A stretch of 64,000 nt of DNA from Diadema setosum. Taxonomy: Eukaryota; Echinodermata; Echinoidea; Diadematoida; Diadematidae. Positions 23,334 through 35,770 of this stretch are shown here, one piece after another. Positions within the stretch are counted from its first letter, which is position 1. Each line of letters starts with the position of its first letter. The position numbers and the translations under genes are program-made. Location: contig CM067069.1 of the NCBI GenBank assembly GCA_033980235.1, positions 1,608,755 through 1,672,754 on the forward strand, read 5' to 3'. The notes under the pieces are model-generated. The model worked only from the letters and a program-made list of their open reading frames with translations, was not told the origin of the DNA and ran no database searches.

Positions 23334-24151
23334 CAATGTATAATAATATATTATCGTAACATTCATTGCAGTTGTCGTGGAGGTGAAACAACTATTAACG
23401 TTTGTTGATTCAAAAGAAATTACACAGATATTGGAGGCACTGATTAAGAGGGAAATGAAATCCAAACATTTTTTTTTTTTTGTGTGTAGATTGAAAATGC
23501 AGTAATATAAAAGAACTCATCAGTGAAGCTTGAGAAAATTTGGCTATCCGTCGAAAATTTATGAATTGTTAAGTTTTCGGTACCGTAACCGCTGTATATA
23601 AGAAAACTACAGCAATTCATGATATCACACATGAACGACGATAAACACTAAAATATGAAGTAAATTCCACAAAAGTTAATGTTCTATGAAAGTCACACTC
23701 CTCCCACTTGTTGCTGACATTTATGTTGAGGGCTTTAGCGAAACTGTAAAATCCTTTACTTTAGAATAGGATCGTCCTATTCTCTTCTAGCTTGTCGAAT
23801 GTGTTGCACTAATATTGCTGCTTTTTATTCTCCTCTGAATATTATGACGGCCTGTTGGCACCATTGACTGTGCTGGTATGCCATCATCCGTATCATTTTC
23901 TGAGCGTCGTTGTGCCATTGATATATGATATTATCTCGTTCATTTTGTTCTGTCGGTCTCACAATGCACACGCTGGTATGATATCTAGTTTTAATTTGTT
24001 GGTATCTAGGCAGAAAGAAAAACCAAGCGTACTAATTAGCATGCATGTCGCCCATGCAGACCTAAACGATGTCTGGAGTATTTTGCCCAAACCAATTCTT
24101 TGTAACACAAGTTGTGTTTTGCGATGAGACCAAACAAACAAGCAAACAAAG

Positions 24152-24188
<37 letters not shown>

Positions 24189-24811
24189 TAACTACAGGGG
24201 ATACTTAGATATAGCCTTAACTATCTTCAGCAGAAATGAAATATGCCATCTTGTCTATCCTACATTGTAAGCTTCCTATAGTTATCAAGATTCTCAAAAT
24301 GGGCCAGACAATTTCAGAATAATTTCTATTTAGTCCACTTCCACTTCCGAAATGATTTATCAGTAGCACAATTACAGTGTAATTGCCACCCTATCAATTA
24401 TTAGTTATTGGTCATGTTCGTTATACAATATTATGTTGATTACAAAACTTTAGCTGGTGTTAAAGATTAAGATGAGGAAGCATACAGGGATTATGTATGG
24501 CCCATTTAAAGGCCAGAACCAGTGTCAAACGTTGTATAAAATGATTATAGGAAGAATCATCGAGATTATTGAAACTATCTTAAAAGTATATATTTCTCAT
24601 TGCTTGTGCATAATGCCTGACTACCTCTGATTCACTGAATTTATTTTGGGCCCATTTCATAAAGATTTGCCGCGTTTGTAAGCAGAAGTAACGAGTTACA
24701 GCCCCGAATAATAAGCGGTTGAGACTGAAAAACGGAGAGTGAATAAAGAAAAAAAGAGCAAAAGCTTAGACTATTTAGATCGAATTATAATACCACGTAA
24801 AAAAAGAGGTA

Positions 24812-24861
<50 letters not shown>

Positions 24862-25689
24862 ATGAAGCGGATCCTTATAATTAACGACTGGTTGAGAGCG
24901 TATACACGCGACTAAACATTTGTTTTGCCCACCACAATAATAATTTGGTTTTGTTTCCAAGTAAGCTGAAGAAAAATGATTAAAAAATATTCAAATATTA
25001 TGCACGTATTTAGATTTTCTTTCGGCCACATAAACGATGATCGGGGTATTCATAATCATGAATCAATCCAAGTATGCAATTTAGTTGCTTTGTCTCTTTA
25101 AGGAGTTTTATTTCAGACGAATGTTTGTTTATTTGTTTGCTTGCTTGTTTTTGTCTACTCGTATTTCCTAGTTTAGTTGTATGTTTTGTCACGGAATCTA
25201 TTTTGTCACGGAATCTATGAATTTTTTTTTTTTTTTTGGGGAGGGGGGGGGGGGGCAAAACGAGTTTTTGCCCCCCCCCCCCCCAAAAAAAAAAGTGCCT
25301 CCTGTAACAAATAATTAATCAATTATTTAAAGACCAAAATGAACAATAAAGGCACTCTTCTTTCCTCAAAGTTGTCAATTTCATAACTGAAAATGCAAAA
25401 TTTTCGCCTCTAACGGGGCGAAAATCATAATTCATTATTGATATACATTATGATATCTATACACTAATATTTACTTATGAGTAAATTAAGTGTATAGATG
25501 GTAGTCTCGCGTCTTCGAGTGTGCTCTCTGAAACATACCTTTAGTATTCAAACCTTACATTTTCCATTTCTGCTATGCTTTTTAGCAATGTAAGAAAAAT
25601 TTCTTTTACTCGAACATTGCGATCACGTTTTAATGAATGCATTTCAGACGAATGGCAAAGTGAAAGTGGCTCGCTCGCTCTGTCCGTAC
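23334..25689. other. No gene recognised
   Basis: Holds a CA microsatellite (24155-24186), a TA microsatellite (24817-24857) and a T/G-run hairpin (25217-25291). Short open frames near 23855-24127 carry no domain. Confidence 0.45.
25217..25291. repeat. Homopolymer hairpin, T-run/G-run facing C-run/A-run
   Basis: A T-run then a G-run, a short spacer (CAAAACGAGTTTTTG), then a C-run and an A-run: a self-complementary block made almost wholly of homopolymers. Confidence 0.85.
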
Positions 25690-26745
25690 ATACATAGTAA
25701 AACAGTTTTCATAAGTTATGATAGTCCTTCGCATTGATATTTGTTTTACTACTTTTAATTCCTTAGAAATTTGAATTAGAAAGTTCTGTAAACGCGACTT
25801 TTACACTCTGTTTTTTACAAAAAAAGATCCCTACCGTGATACCCCCTCCCAAACCCTCAACCTGCTCGGTCGCTTCGCTCCCTCGCCGAGGATCTCACAC
25901 CGTCACATAAAATTGTACACCCGTATGTTATAATCATAGTCCTTGGCACTAAAATGTTTTTCACTATGTTTAATTTCCTAGAAATTTGCTTTTAAATGCT
26001 CTATAGACGCGACTTTTGTACTCTGTTTTTGCATAAAGTCCATACCGTGGGAGGGGGATCCCCCTACCACACCCTCCCCCTGCTCGGTCCCTTCGCTCCC
26101 TCGCCTGGGATTTTACACCGTCACATAAATGTACCCCCCGTTAGTTATAATCATAGTCATTCGCACTAATTTTTTTTTTCCCAAATGTGTAATTTCCTAT
26201 AAAATTTGCTTTTAAATGCTCTATAAATGCGACTTCTGTACTCTGTTTTTTTTTTTTTTAAAGTCCCTACCGTGGTACCCCGCTCGGTCGCTTCGCTCCC
26301 TCGCCAAGGATTTCACACCGTCACATAAAAATGTACCCCGTAGTCCTTCGCATGAAAAATGTTTTCTACTACGTTTATTTTCCAAGAAATTTGCTTTTAA
26401 ATGCTCTATAAACGCGACTTTTCTACTCTGTTTTTGCAAAAAGTCCCTACCGTGGAAGGGGGATCCCCCCTCCCACACCCTCCCCCTGCTCGGGAACTTC
26501 GCTCCCTCGCCGAGGATTTTACACCGTCACATAAATGTACCCCCGTAAGTTATAATCATAGTCCTTCGCACTATTTTTCCCCCAAATGTGTACTTTCCTA
26601 GAAATTTGCTTTTAAATGCCCTATAAATGCGACTTCTGTACTCTGCTTTTACAAAAAGTCCCTACCGTGCATGGTACCCCCGCTCGGTCGCTTCGCTCCC
26701 TCGCCGAGGATTTCACACCGTCACATAATGTGCCCCCGTCGAAAT
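25690..26745. repeat. Tandem repeat, about 185-220-bp unit, five copies
   Basis: The block AAACGCGACTTTTxTACTCTG, AGTCCCTACCGTGG, GCTCGGTCGCTTCGCTCCCT, CACACCGTCACATAA recurs near 25797, 26010, 26231, 26416 and 26631. The copies are diverged and are followed by a long C-run/A-run junction (26740-26779). Confidence 0.9.
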
Positions 26746-26779
26746 TCCCCCCCCCCCCCCCCCCCAGGGAAAAAAAAAA

Positions 26780-27793
26780 AGTGTTCCGGCGCGTTTGGAG
26801 TATTGAATTAATGTTTCGTCTGGGGAATCGATGGTTAATACATATAAAGTTCGAGTGAAATTCGAGTGGAACTCGTTGCTTGTCAAAAGCACCACGATTG
26901 ACTATCATGAGACGCAAGAGAAGGATTCTGTTCGTTGAGTAACTTTTTATACAGCAAATTAATGGTGATATGTGAGCTTCTTGTTCTGTGCTTTCATGGC
27001 GGTTTGTAATAGGTGCAATCAAGTTGATATAATCATCACTGTATTTCATAATTCATTGGATGTGTTTCTGTCTGTGTTTCAGACATTTCTGGCTTTTCTT
27101 ATTGGCTATGTTTTGCGGCTTTTCATTTACAAGCTGTTGCTGTATATAGTTTTTGTGAATAACACCGTATGCTTGTTGGCAATACAAACAACCTGGATGT
27201 TATGATTTTATGCAATCTTGTCAATTTACACTATACTAAAACAAAAAAAAAATATCAAAGCTCTCCATTTTTAGAAAGAGATACGACAGCCAAGTAATGA
27301 CACATGCTCACGTGTGGAATTTTGGCATTGTCAGACACTTTGGAATAAATATCCGTGCGATTCAGTAATTAGAGACTATGATAACTACCAGCGCTCACGG
27401 AAATTAATAGGCCATGCTGATTTCCCATAACTGACCTTTTTTTTTTAAAATGATAGAATAGGTATAAAGCACACAAGAAAGAGGTTCTTTGTTCTATTAT
27501 TACCGAATCATCTCACGGGTCGTAGAATTTTAGCTTCGGAAATGTCTGTCAGTTCCCTTTAACACTTCAGCAAATGTTATTCTTTGTGTTTTGGTTTAAT
27601 TTACCAACGAACTTTAATTTAAAAGTGCAATGATTTATGAATGAAGCTTTAATTTTACTCTATAGGCCTATATCAGCGATTTTGCTGCCATAAACATGAA
27701 AAGCGTAATAGTACGACATACTCAACTCCCTGTAGGATGGCTGCAGGTGACTTTCAACAGATCTCACTGATTTTTCTTTCCCCTTTCATTCAG
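26780..27793. other. Upstream flank of NXPE gene B
   Basis: No recognised gene. The pyrimidine-rich tract ending TTCATTCAG at 27793, six bases before the gene B start codon, looks like a splice acceptor, so a non-coding 5' exon probably lies somewhere upstream and the promoter is not identified. Confidence 0.45.
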
Positions 27794-27798
27794 TCATC

Positions 27799-27933
27799 AT
27801 GACACCTGGTACGAAAAGGGCTGTTCTAGTCTTCAACCTGCTCCTGGTATTCGTGCTGATCACCGGTACATTGTGGGTAAGCTGGACCCCGACCGGAATT
27901 TCAGCACTGATTAATGCCCCTCAGATGCTCAAA
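27799..27933 (+). CDS. NXPE gene B exon 1, signal anchor
   Basis: ATG at 27799, 45 codons, donor CTCAAA|gtaagt, phase 0. The start was chosen because it precedes the only hydrophobic N-terminal segment and follows an acceptor-like tract (5' UTR intron likely). Confidence 0.85.
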
Positions 27934-30900
27934 GTAAGTACAAAACTGACATTGAAATCAATTCAATATCGGAACGAAAAAAGTTGATGGAATTAAACAA
28001 TCACTAGCTCCTTCTTGCCCATCCTACGCCCACTCCCTTCTCTCCGTCACGTTCGATATACCATCTTCCTTGTCTCCTTCTCGTTCTTCGATTTTCTTTT
28101 CGGGGTTAATCCCTATTCACCATGCTTTTTATTTTCCTCCTTCTTTCGCTAGTCCTTTCTTTTCCTCTTCTTCCTCTGCATTTTGAAATCATGTTTTGTG
28201 TATGTATGTGTGTGTATGTGTGTATGTATGTGACGGTGTCGACCTAAACAATGAACGATCTCGTTGCACTGAAAATGTCAAAGTTGTGATTTTGAGTCCA
28301 CACGAAAGTGTTGTGACAATGAAAGCAGTTCAGTGATTATCACAACAGATCACAACACTAATGCTGTTGTCCTGAACCGGCTTATGCAGGAATGGATAAC
28401 GCATGGCACTTAATAATTGTTATGCCCTCCCTTAATGGTGAAATAAAGTTACATAATATGAATGAAATGAATCAAAGTAAACCAAAATGAATGAATCATG
28501 GTTTCATTTCTTCACTTAAAGTGTGCCCCTGTGTGATGTACTAGTAAGTGGATGTCCTTCTCGTGACGTAGGGTAGGGCCTACTGATATTCCGCATGCGC
28601 AGATGATAATAAACTGCATTATAGTGAACACTGCGGCAGTGCCGTATAAAGGGAAATGCGACAGCGCCAAATGCGGGAAACGAGTGTGCCCTCTGCTAAC
28701 CCTTTTTAGTCTCCCTGTCACTACTGGCTGACTTCTTGAGCACACTTGCATCGGGTTTCGCCTACCCCAATATATGAGTTGTTCGTAAGGGTTACCAAAC
28801 TTCAGCCATGACTACTTTGAACATTGTGAACATTCCCCTAATGACCCATCCCAGTTTCACGTCATTTTTAATGCACTAATATGCTCCATTTCAGATTGCA
28901 GGAAACGCTCCCCGCGGCATGGAAACTGAACATCCCATGAAAGTCGAACCTGAACCCACGCCTCCTTCCTTCTGTCCCCGTAAGCCAGAAATGCGAGCAG
29001 GATGGTCACTCGAGAATCTCCCACCCCTGAGTCAGCCGCAAAACCCGACATGGACTCGCGTTGCAGACATCACTAGTCATGTGCACAGTTATTTTACTGT
29101 AGTGAACCTGCGTCCGTCTTACCGCGTGTGTGACCAACTCGAGTTGCGAATACAGGCGCGTAACGGTCGGGCGGAGGATAAATCGTACGGTGGGGACTAC
29201 TTCCGGGCCAAGGTTTTCACGAAATCAGCTCAGTTTAACGCTGGCTCGTCGACGGACGGGGAAGTGATAGACTACGGGAACGGAACGTACAGCGCCTATT
29301 TCACACTCAAGTGGGCGGGAACGGTGAACGTCACGGTGACGCTGATTCACTCAAGTGAGGCGGTCAGCTCCATTCGACGGTTCCGGGATGCGGTACCGGC
29401 TCGCTACGTTTACCGCGGTAACTTTGTATCGCCGGACGGGTCTCAGCGAGAGGAAACATTTTGTAACTTGGTCCTCCCGAATCAAGAGGTAAAAGCGTTC
29501 ACCAATTAGTGCAATGCTGGATGTTCTGCATCTGCATAGGCCTACATCACCGACACCCTTTACAAAAAGCGTGACGATATAGACAATGGGTATCCTAGAC
29601 AATATTTATCTGCCTTCATTTTGTGTAAATCAACACATTTTTACTAAACATTATGTTCTTGTTAAAGTAGTCATATCCATGATAAGATGCCAACATATTA
29701 AATATTTTCCTTTAAAAAACACAGGCCAAAAGTCAAATGTGTATCTCTAGACCAGCACTTCCTATAACAGCACTGCCGTTGTGTTAAAATTTTCTATTAT
29801 GATAACAGTTATGAAAAGGAGAATCTAAATTGAAGTTTACAAAATATAACAGTTGGAAAAAAAAAAACACCCACACACATAACTTCAGATTTTTAATACC
29901 CCAAGTATAGGCAGCTAATGAGTATATCCGATCAGCATCGTATCTTACTTCTGTTTGCCCCACTATATACACAAAAGTGCGGGATGTCTCATGCACAGAG
30001 CAAAAGGAAAGCACCAAATAGCACAGAATCAAGTCACATGACTTTAAAGTTCATTTTCTGCGTCATTTTTTTTTCACCACAGAAAGCTGTCTGCAACTTG
30101 ACTGATTCTCGATCAGGATCCCCGTGGTTCTGCCGAAGACCGTCCTCGCCGCACCTGAGCTGCTCGGACTGGCGGCAGAGTCGGTGTGACACCGGCGCAG
30201 CATACCGCACAGAAATCCCAACGATGCCGCCAATAGAGAAAGTGACCATCATGTAAGAACGTTTCCTGAAGAGAAAAGTATAGTTGGTGCATTAGCGGGT
30301 CAAACAGTGAATCGTTTCAATTTTCAATTCAATTCCAATTCAATTGTACTATAAATTCCATCAAACAGTAGGCATATACATTCAAACGATCAATCGTTTC
30401 AATTTCCGATTCAATTTCAATTCAATTATACTTAACTTCCATCAAACAGTAGGCATATACATTCAAACGATCAATCGTTTCAATTTCCGATTCAATTTCA
30501 ATTCAATTATACTTTAGTTCCATCGAACAAACAGTAGGCATACACATTCAAACGGTGAATTGTTCCAATTTTCAATTCAATTTCAATTCAATTATACTTA
30601 AATTCCATCAAACAAACAGTAGGCATATACATTCAAACGGTGAAGTGTTTCAATTTTTAATTCAATTTCAATTCAATCATACTTTAGTTTCATCAAACAA
30701 ACAGTAGGCATATGCATTCAAACGGTGAATCGTTTCAATTTTTTATTCAATTTCAATTCAGTTATACTGAATTCAGTTATACTGAATATATATACTTATA
30801 TATTCAATTTCAATTCAGTTTCATTAAACAAACAGTACCGTATATATCCAAACGGTGAATCGTTACAATGTTCAATTCAGTTTCAATTCAATTTCAATTC

Positions 30901-33900
30901 AATCATACTCTAGTTCCATCAAACACGATGTAGGCATATTATATCATGTTTATGATTGACAAAAGTAATACATATCAGCCATGTATACTATATTTTCCCA
31001 TCATTTGATTGTTGCGTCAAAATTGGCCAGTTTGAATACATTTTTGGCGGATACAATCACTGTCGACTCTTTTCTTCTACATAAGTGAACAATTCCATAA
31101 CTTATTTAAACTGTATGCTTACATGGTTATGAGGAAGTAGGCATTACGGTTAATAATCTATCACAGAGTTGACAAGCATAACTCAATTGTGCGTGTGGAT
31201 GGAACATTCAATTACGCATTTCTTTTAAATACCCTTCAATACTATAGTACTTGAATCCAGTTTCCTTACATTGTTATTCTTATGTTGCGTGGGTGGGTTT
31301 TCTGAATGTCAGGCACATCCATTGATTAAAGATCTACACCGGTGTATGAGGCGTAAAATATTTCAATAAGAGGCGTGTGGCCTTTATCCATATATATGTC
31401 ACTGCTTTTGTTCATTCAGATGTCACGCACTTGAGGTCTATTGCACATCTATCCATTCAACTAAAATTCTTTTGCCAACTCAACATTCTTCCTCTTCTTC
31501 CAGCATCCCATTCATCAATTCGAATTCTTTTATGACCGCTTTAAAAGAAAGGTTTAATGAAGTCCACTTTGAAACTGAAAGTTTCTCAAATGTTGCAATA
31601 TAAAATGTTCCAATCCGTGACAATGTAAAGGGAAAAAGTGTGATCATCAGTCTTAATGTATAAAAACAATAGATATGGCTGCAGGGAACAGAAGATCTCT
31701 GAATTCACACGATACACTAACCCCCGATATAGTTAAAATTCCACAATTGTAATTTAAAATGAAATGATAAATTTTCGCATAGACTGATAATGCTGATTCC
31801 AAAGACTGACATTGCTTTTGATGGGAATTTCCCCCATTTTGCCCATCTCTGAAATTTACTTTTGACATCGTTACCCCGATATCCTATTTTCAACCAGCTG
31901 ACAAAACTTACCCCTAAGTTTTCATGTATATTATAATTATGTATGTTTATAATTGATACATAATTATATTCTCTTTCTCGACACGCAGCATAAAGCAATG
32001 CCCAAAGCCTGATAACTGTAAAGACCTACAGACTTGATAAGAGGAAAAGATAACACATAGCTTATTAGATGGATAAATTACATGTTCATGTTTCAACTGG
32101 TGCCCCGAGATATAAAGTTATTGCGATATTAGACACACCAGCACACAAACACATATTCTGAACGTTATATTACACCAAGCAACCAACACTAAAGCACGGC
32201 GAGCAAGTTACTGTGTGTACTGTCGTATTATATTTCTCCGCTGTACCTGTTGTTAACCTCAGATGAAATCTAACGAGTGTCATTTCCAAAATACTTAACC
32301 AATCTTCTTTAGATAACAGGTCATAGAATTTGAGAAACGTTTCAAACCCCAGACCATTTCCTTGAACGTTCATGCTTTTCATAAAGAAAGAATGGGAAAA
32401 AAAAGAAAAAACTGAAATACATGGAAAGATAGTCTTCCGGTCTTTCTCGAAGCTCGGTGTTTGATTCATGATTCTTTTTTCTTTTCTTTTTTCATATGAT
32501 ATGTCAGTGAACAATGGTTTACGATTAATATTAATCTATGAACATACGGTAACACTTTTTCACATGCAGCCCCAAGCAACGCATTTCAGGAGATGTACAG
32601 CTTGTTCAAGTGAAAGGTAAAGAAACTCAAAACCCAGCACATGCCGATGAGAAAATTTGTTGTTCAAAGATGTTTCTTTTCTTCTTCTAATCATCATATC
32701 GTTTCTGGAAGAATTTATAGAACTGAAAATTGAATTAAGAGTGTTTTCTTTTTTATGTTTCCTTGTACATAATTTGATTTGGACGAGTTGAGGGGGTTGA
32801 AGTGCTTCATTGAAAGCTCATTCATAATGCACACATAACATCTGATTATAAATAGAAGCATGGACACGATAACATATAAGAGGTCATTGTCCAGTAATCA
32901 AAATGTATATTGTTCGCTCTGGGAACGACAAAAAAATATATATAGACTTTAGAAGCTTAATTTTTGGAGACCTATTTGATTGTTAAACTCAATAGCATTT
33001 CTCCGTCTTCAAGAAACAACAGAACAACACGTAAAGAAACTATAGTATCACAAGCTCAGCAAAAGTTGAGCGTTTTATGATAGGTCTACCTTATTCATGT
33101 TATTTTGCTCTGCCAAAGCAGCTGGGTTTTTTTTTTAGACAAACTCTGTGAAATACAATTGAATTTTAGTGATTATGTGAACATATTTATCATGTTGAAT
33201 ACCATTCTTATCGCACATCAGCCATAATTCGAACAAAATAGATCAAACATTTACTGTTTTTCTTACGAAGTACGTTCATGACGTTTAAAAGTACTTAAAT
33301 CGCAGTTTGTATGTGTTACAGCTTGTTAAATTGAACACTGTCTTCAAGTGTAGCTTAACAAAAAAAAAGAAAAGAAACAAAAGCAGCACTATAACGCATT
33401 TTCTTTGCCGTTGTGCAGATATGGATGTTCCACATGAACCAGACCAGCTTTCGGGAACGAAAGAGGCTATGCTTCCGACATGTACTATCAGCAGCTACAC
33501 CGACGCAGCACTCGAAGCCGGCTATTATCTGAACGACCTGTGGAATAACCCTCGTTGCACGATAAATCGTCTGTCTGTGACTGAGACGAGGGCTTGTTTA
33601 GCAGGGAGGACACTACACTTCCTCGGTGATTCGACCATTCGACAGCTCTTCGAGTACTACCTGGCTAAGCTGGCCCCAACCATGCAGAAGACATCCAACG
33701 AACCAGAGCCCGTCTGGCATGTCGGTCCCACGCGGGCACGAGACGCGCAGTGCAACACCAGCATGGTCTTTCGCTTCCACGGGTTTCCTATCGGCAGGAA
33801 TGCTTGGGCGATGGTGAAGGATATTCACTACATAGCTAACGAATTGGACGACATTGTGGCTGACAACCGAACTGTTGTTGTCATCTCAGTCTGGGCGCAT

Positions 33901-34239
33901 TTTACTCAACAACCGAGGTGGTTCTACGAACACCGCGTCCGTGCAATCACGTCGGCGATCGATCGTCTGCTCGAACGAAGTCCGTCCACTTTCGTAATTC
34001 TGAAGAGCGCCAACACGCGAGAGCATGTTAATGTCAATCAACTCATTTACCATTCAGATTGGCTCGCGAGAGATCTAGACCAGATATTAAGACAGCACGC
34101 GTTGAGAAAGCCGAATGTTGCTTTCATTGACGCTTGGGACATGTCCAGCGCCCAACTTATACCGGACAACGTTCATCCTGGGGGATCGCACGTGAAGAAT
34201 CTTAGTGACCAGCTGCTCACCTTGATATGCAAATCATAA
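27799..34239 (+). CDS. NXPE family protein, gene B (complete, 588 aa)
   Basis: Five exons: 27799-27933, 28895-29488, 30083-30252, 32570-32616 and 33419-34239. Splice phases are 0, 0, 2 and 1, with TAA at 34237-34239. Residues 1-7 are basic and 8-28 form a hydrophobic signal anchor (AVLVFNLLLVFVLITGTLW), predicting a type II Golgi/ER protein. Residues about 85-240 are the neurexophilin/filamin-like domain. Residues about 317-588 are the PC-esterase domain with FLGDSTIRQLFEYY (Ser387) and DNVHPGG (Asp565, His568). Sequons (NGT, NVT, NLT, NTS, NRT, NLS) support a lumenal location. Length is close to vertebrate NXPE proteins (about 550 residues). Family knowledge: human NXPE1 has been reported as a sialic acid O-acetyltransferase; this substrate is not established here. 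Same strand and exon structure as gene A. Confidence 0.93.
28895..29488 (+). CDS. NXPE gene B exon 2, neurexophilin-like domain
   Basis: Acceptor ccatttcag|ATTGCAGG and donor CAAGAG|gtaaaag, phase 0 at both ends, 198 codons. Contains HSYFTVVNLRPSYRVCDQLE and GGDYFRAKVF, typical of the NXPE N-terminal domain. Confidence 0.9.
30083..30252 (+). CDS. NXPE gene B exon 3
   Basis: Acceptor ttcaccacag|AAAGCT and donor ATCAT|gtaaga, phase 0 in and phase 2 out. Encodes VCNLTDSRSGSPWFC. Confidence 0.9.
30300..30935. repeat. Intronic tandem repeat, about 105-bp unit, six copies
   Basis: Units contain ATCGTTTCAATTTTCAATTC, TTCAATTCAATTATACTT, CCATCAAACAAACAGTAGGC and ATATACATTCAAACGG. Lies in intron 3 of NXPE gene B. 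Confidence 0.93.
30936..32569. other. Remainder of NXPE gene B intron 3
   Basis: AT-rich intronic sequence. Short frames at 31653-31998 and 32170-32514 on the minus strand show no domain. Confidence 0.5.
32570..32616 (+). CDS. NXPE gene B microexon 4
   Basis: 47 nt, acceptor cacatgcag|CCCC and donor GAAAG|gtaaag, phase 2 in and phase 1 out. Encodes PKQRISGDVQLVQVK; the RISGD match to gene A confirms it. Confidence 0.88.
33419..34239 (+). CDS. NXPE gene B exon 5, PC-esterase domain
   Basis: Acceptor gttgtgcag|ATATGG, phase 1, open to TAA 34237-34239. Contains GDSTIRQLFEYY, LKSANTREH, DWLARDLDQILRQ and DAWDMSSAQLIPDNVHPGG. Confidence 0.93.
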
Positions 34240-34297
34240 TAAGCCTTATTCGTTATTCAAGGAGAATGAAACCCCCAAAACACATGTTGATTGAGTG

Positions 34298-34303
34298 AAT
34301 AAA
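34298..34303 (+). terminator. Poly(A) signal of NXPE gene B
   Basis: AATAAA 59 bases after the stop codon and just before the inverted-repeat element that starts at 34307. Confidence 0.6.
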
Positions 34304-34306
34304 TCA

Positions 34307-34759
34307 ATATTAGTAGAATACACCAGTGAAAGTCTGAGGAAAACCGGACAGTTTTTTCAAGTATTACTTATGAATTTTTAACATTTTGGTGATGAGACCG
34401 TTGTATCATAAGACTACTACGGATCCATAACTTTACACATGCACTGCCATAAAATAACAAATATAAAGAATATTCAACATTTTTTTTTTCACTTTTGTAG
34501 CATAGTGAAAGATCTCTACACTTACCTCTTGCAGAAAGCTGCAGGAGGTTAATATTTCCCTTGACATAATCTCAGTAACTTTTCATATGAAATTATATTT
34601 TGTGGAATTTTCTTTACATTTTCTTTATACATGTAATTATAATATATCTGTAGTAGTCTTCTGATCCAGCTGTCTCGTCATCAAATTTAAGAAATTCATA
34701 ACTTATGAACGGATTGTCCAATTTTCCTCAAACTTTCACTGATGTGTTCTATTAATATT
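34307..34759. repeat. Inverted-repeat element downstream of NXPE gene B
   Basis: The left end ATTAGTAGAATACACCAGTG, then GAGGAAAACCGGACAGTT, is inverted at the right end (CACTGATGTGTTCTATTAAT). Diverged hairpin of about 450 bp. Confidence 0.75.
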
Positions 34760-34789
34760 GCTGCATGCACTCAATCCACATGACATTTA

Positions 34790-35770
34790 TACTCATCAAG
34801 AAAGAAAGTAAACACTTTTTCCAATTAATATTTTTTATAGAAGATTTTGATGAAAATCATTGTGTTAATACCATATTAAAGATTATTTAATTGGCTATCA
34901 ACCTGGTAAGTCTATACAAAGGGAAACATCACGCATGAGTGAACACATTCATTTTTGTCCTCCAAGGCAGAAAAGTAAAAATTGCAAATATTGACATATT
35001 GAAATTCAATTGCAAATGCCCTTCAAGATATAGGAAAAATAACAAAATACCAATTTCACGCAATGAGAGACATGCATGAAACAGCAGAAATAAGTTTCCA
35101 TTCCCTCGTTCCCCTTTATTCTAAAACAAAAGCATAGTGGGGAAACAAAAAGTGGAACATAAGAATTTTCTATCAATTCAAACTTTAAAATAATATAGGG
35201 AGTAAGCCGCAAAGGTGATAAAATCGACGGAATTTCTTCATTTCACCTTTCACTTAAGGAATTTAAGAATGCATGAAACAAATTTCGGAATCAAATATTA
35301 TTTCAAATTTTCTTAATTTGAAATAACGCTTCAAATTTAACATTCTTTGTTACCATAACTTTTTTTTGACTTTGGATTTGACAGAAGATTCTTCAATTTC
35401 TTCCATCACTTTTTGTCTTTCTTTATCTTTGGAGGGTTACAGAGACATTATAGAGATCATAGATTGAGTTTTGCAAATTAATTTGCATTTTTGTTGTGTT
35501 GAATTTGTCTTTTGTTCTCATTGTTATATGGAACAGCATACATGCTTGAATAACAACTTGTCCATGTTTGCAATTCTTACTTTTGTGCCTTGAAAGGGAA
35601 AAACAGATGTGTTCACTCATGCGTAAAGTTTCTCTTTTTATTGACCTACTGGGTTTACAGCAAATCAAATTACCTTTAATATGATATATAAAACACCATT
35701 ATTAGCCAAATAGTCTATGAGGAAGATGAACTCGAAAAAGTGTTTATTTTCTTTTTTTCTGCTGAGTGTA
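34790..35770. mobile_element. TIR element of about 980 bp
   Basis: The left terminus TACTCATCAAGAAAGAAAGT is matched by TACACTCAGCAGAAAAAAAG on the minus strand at the right. Further inverted matches include GCATGAGTGAACACAT (about 34934 and 35610). TA next to both ends suggests a Tc1/mariner-type target, but no transposase frame remains. Confidence 0.65.

Noticed and set aside
28420..28500. ATGAATGAA-rich tail in gene B intron 1
   Set aside because: Could be a non-LTR retrotransposon tail, but no coding remnant is visible beside it, so it is not annotated as an element.
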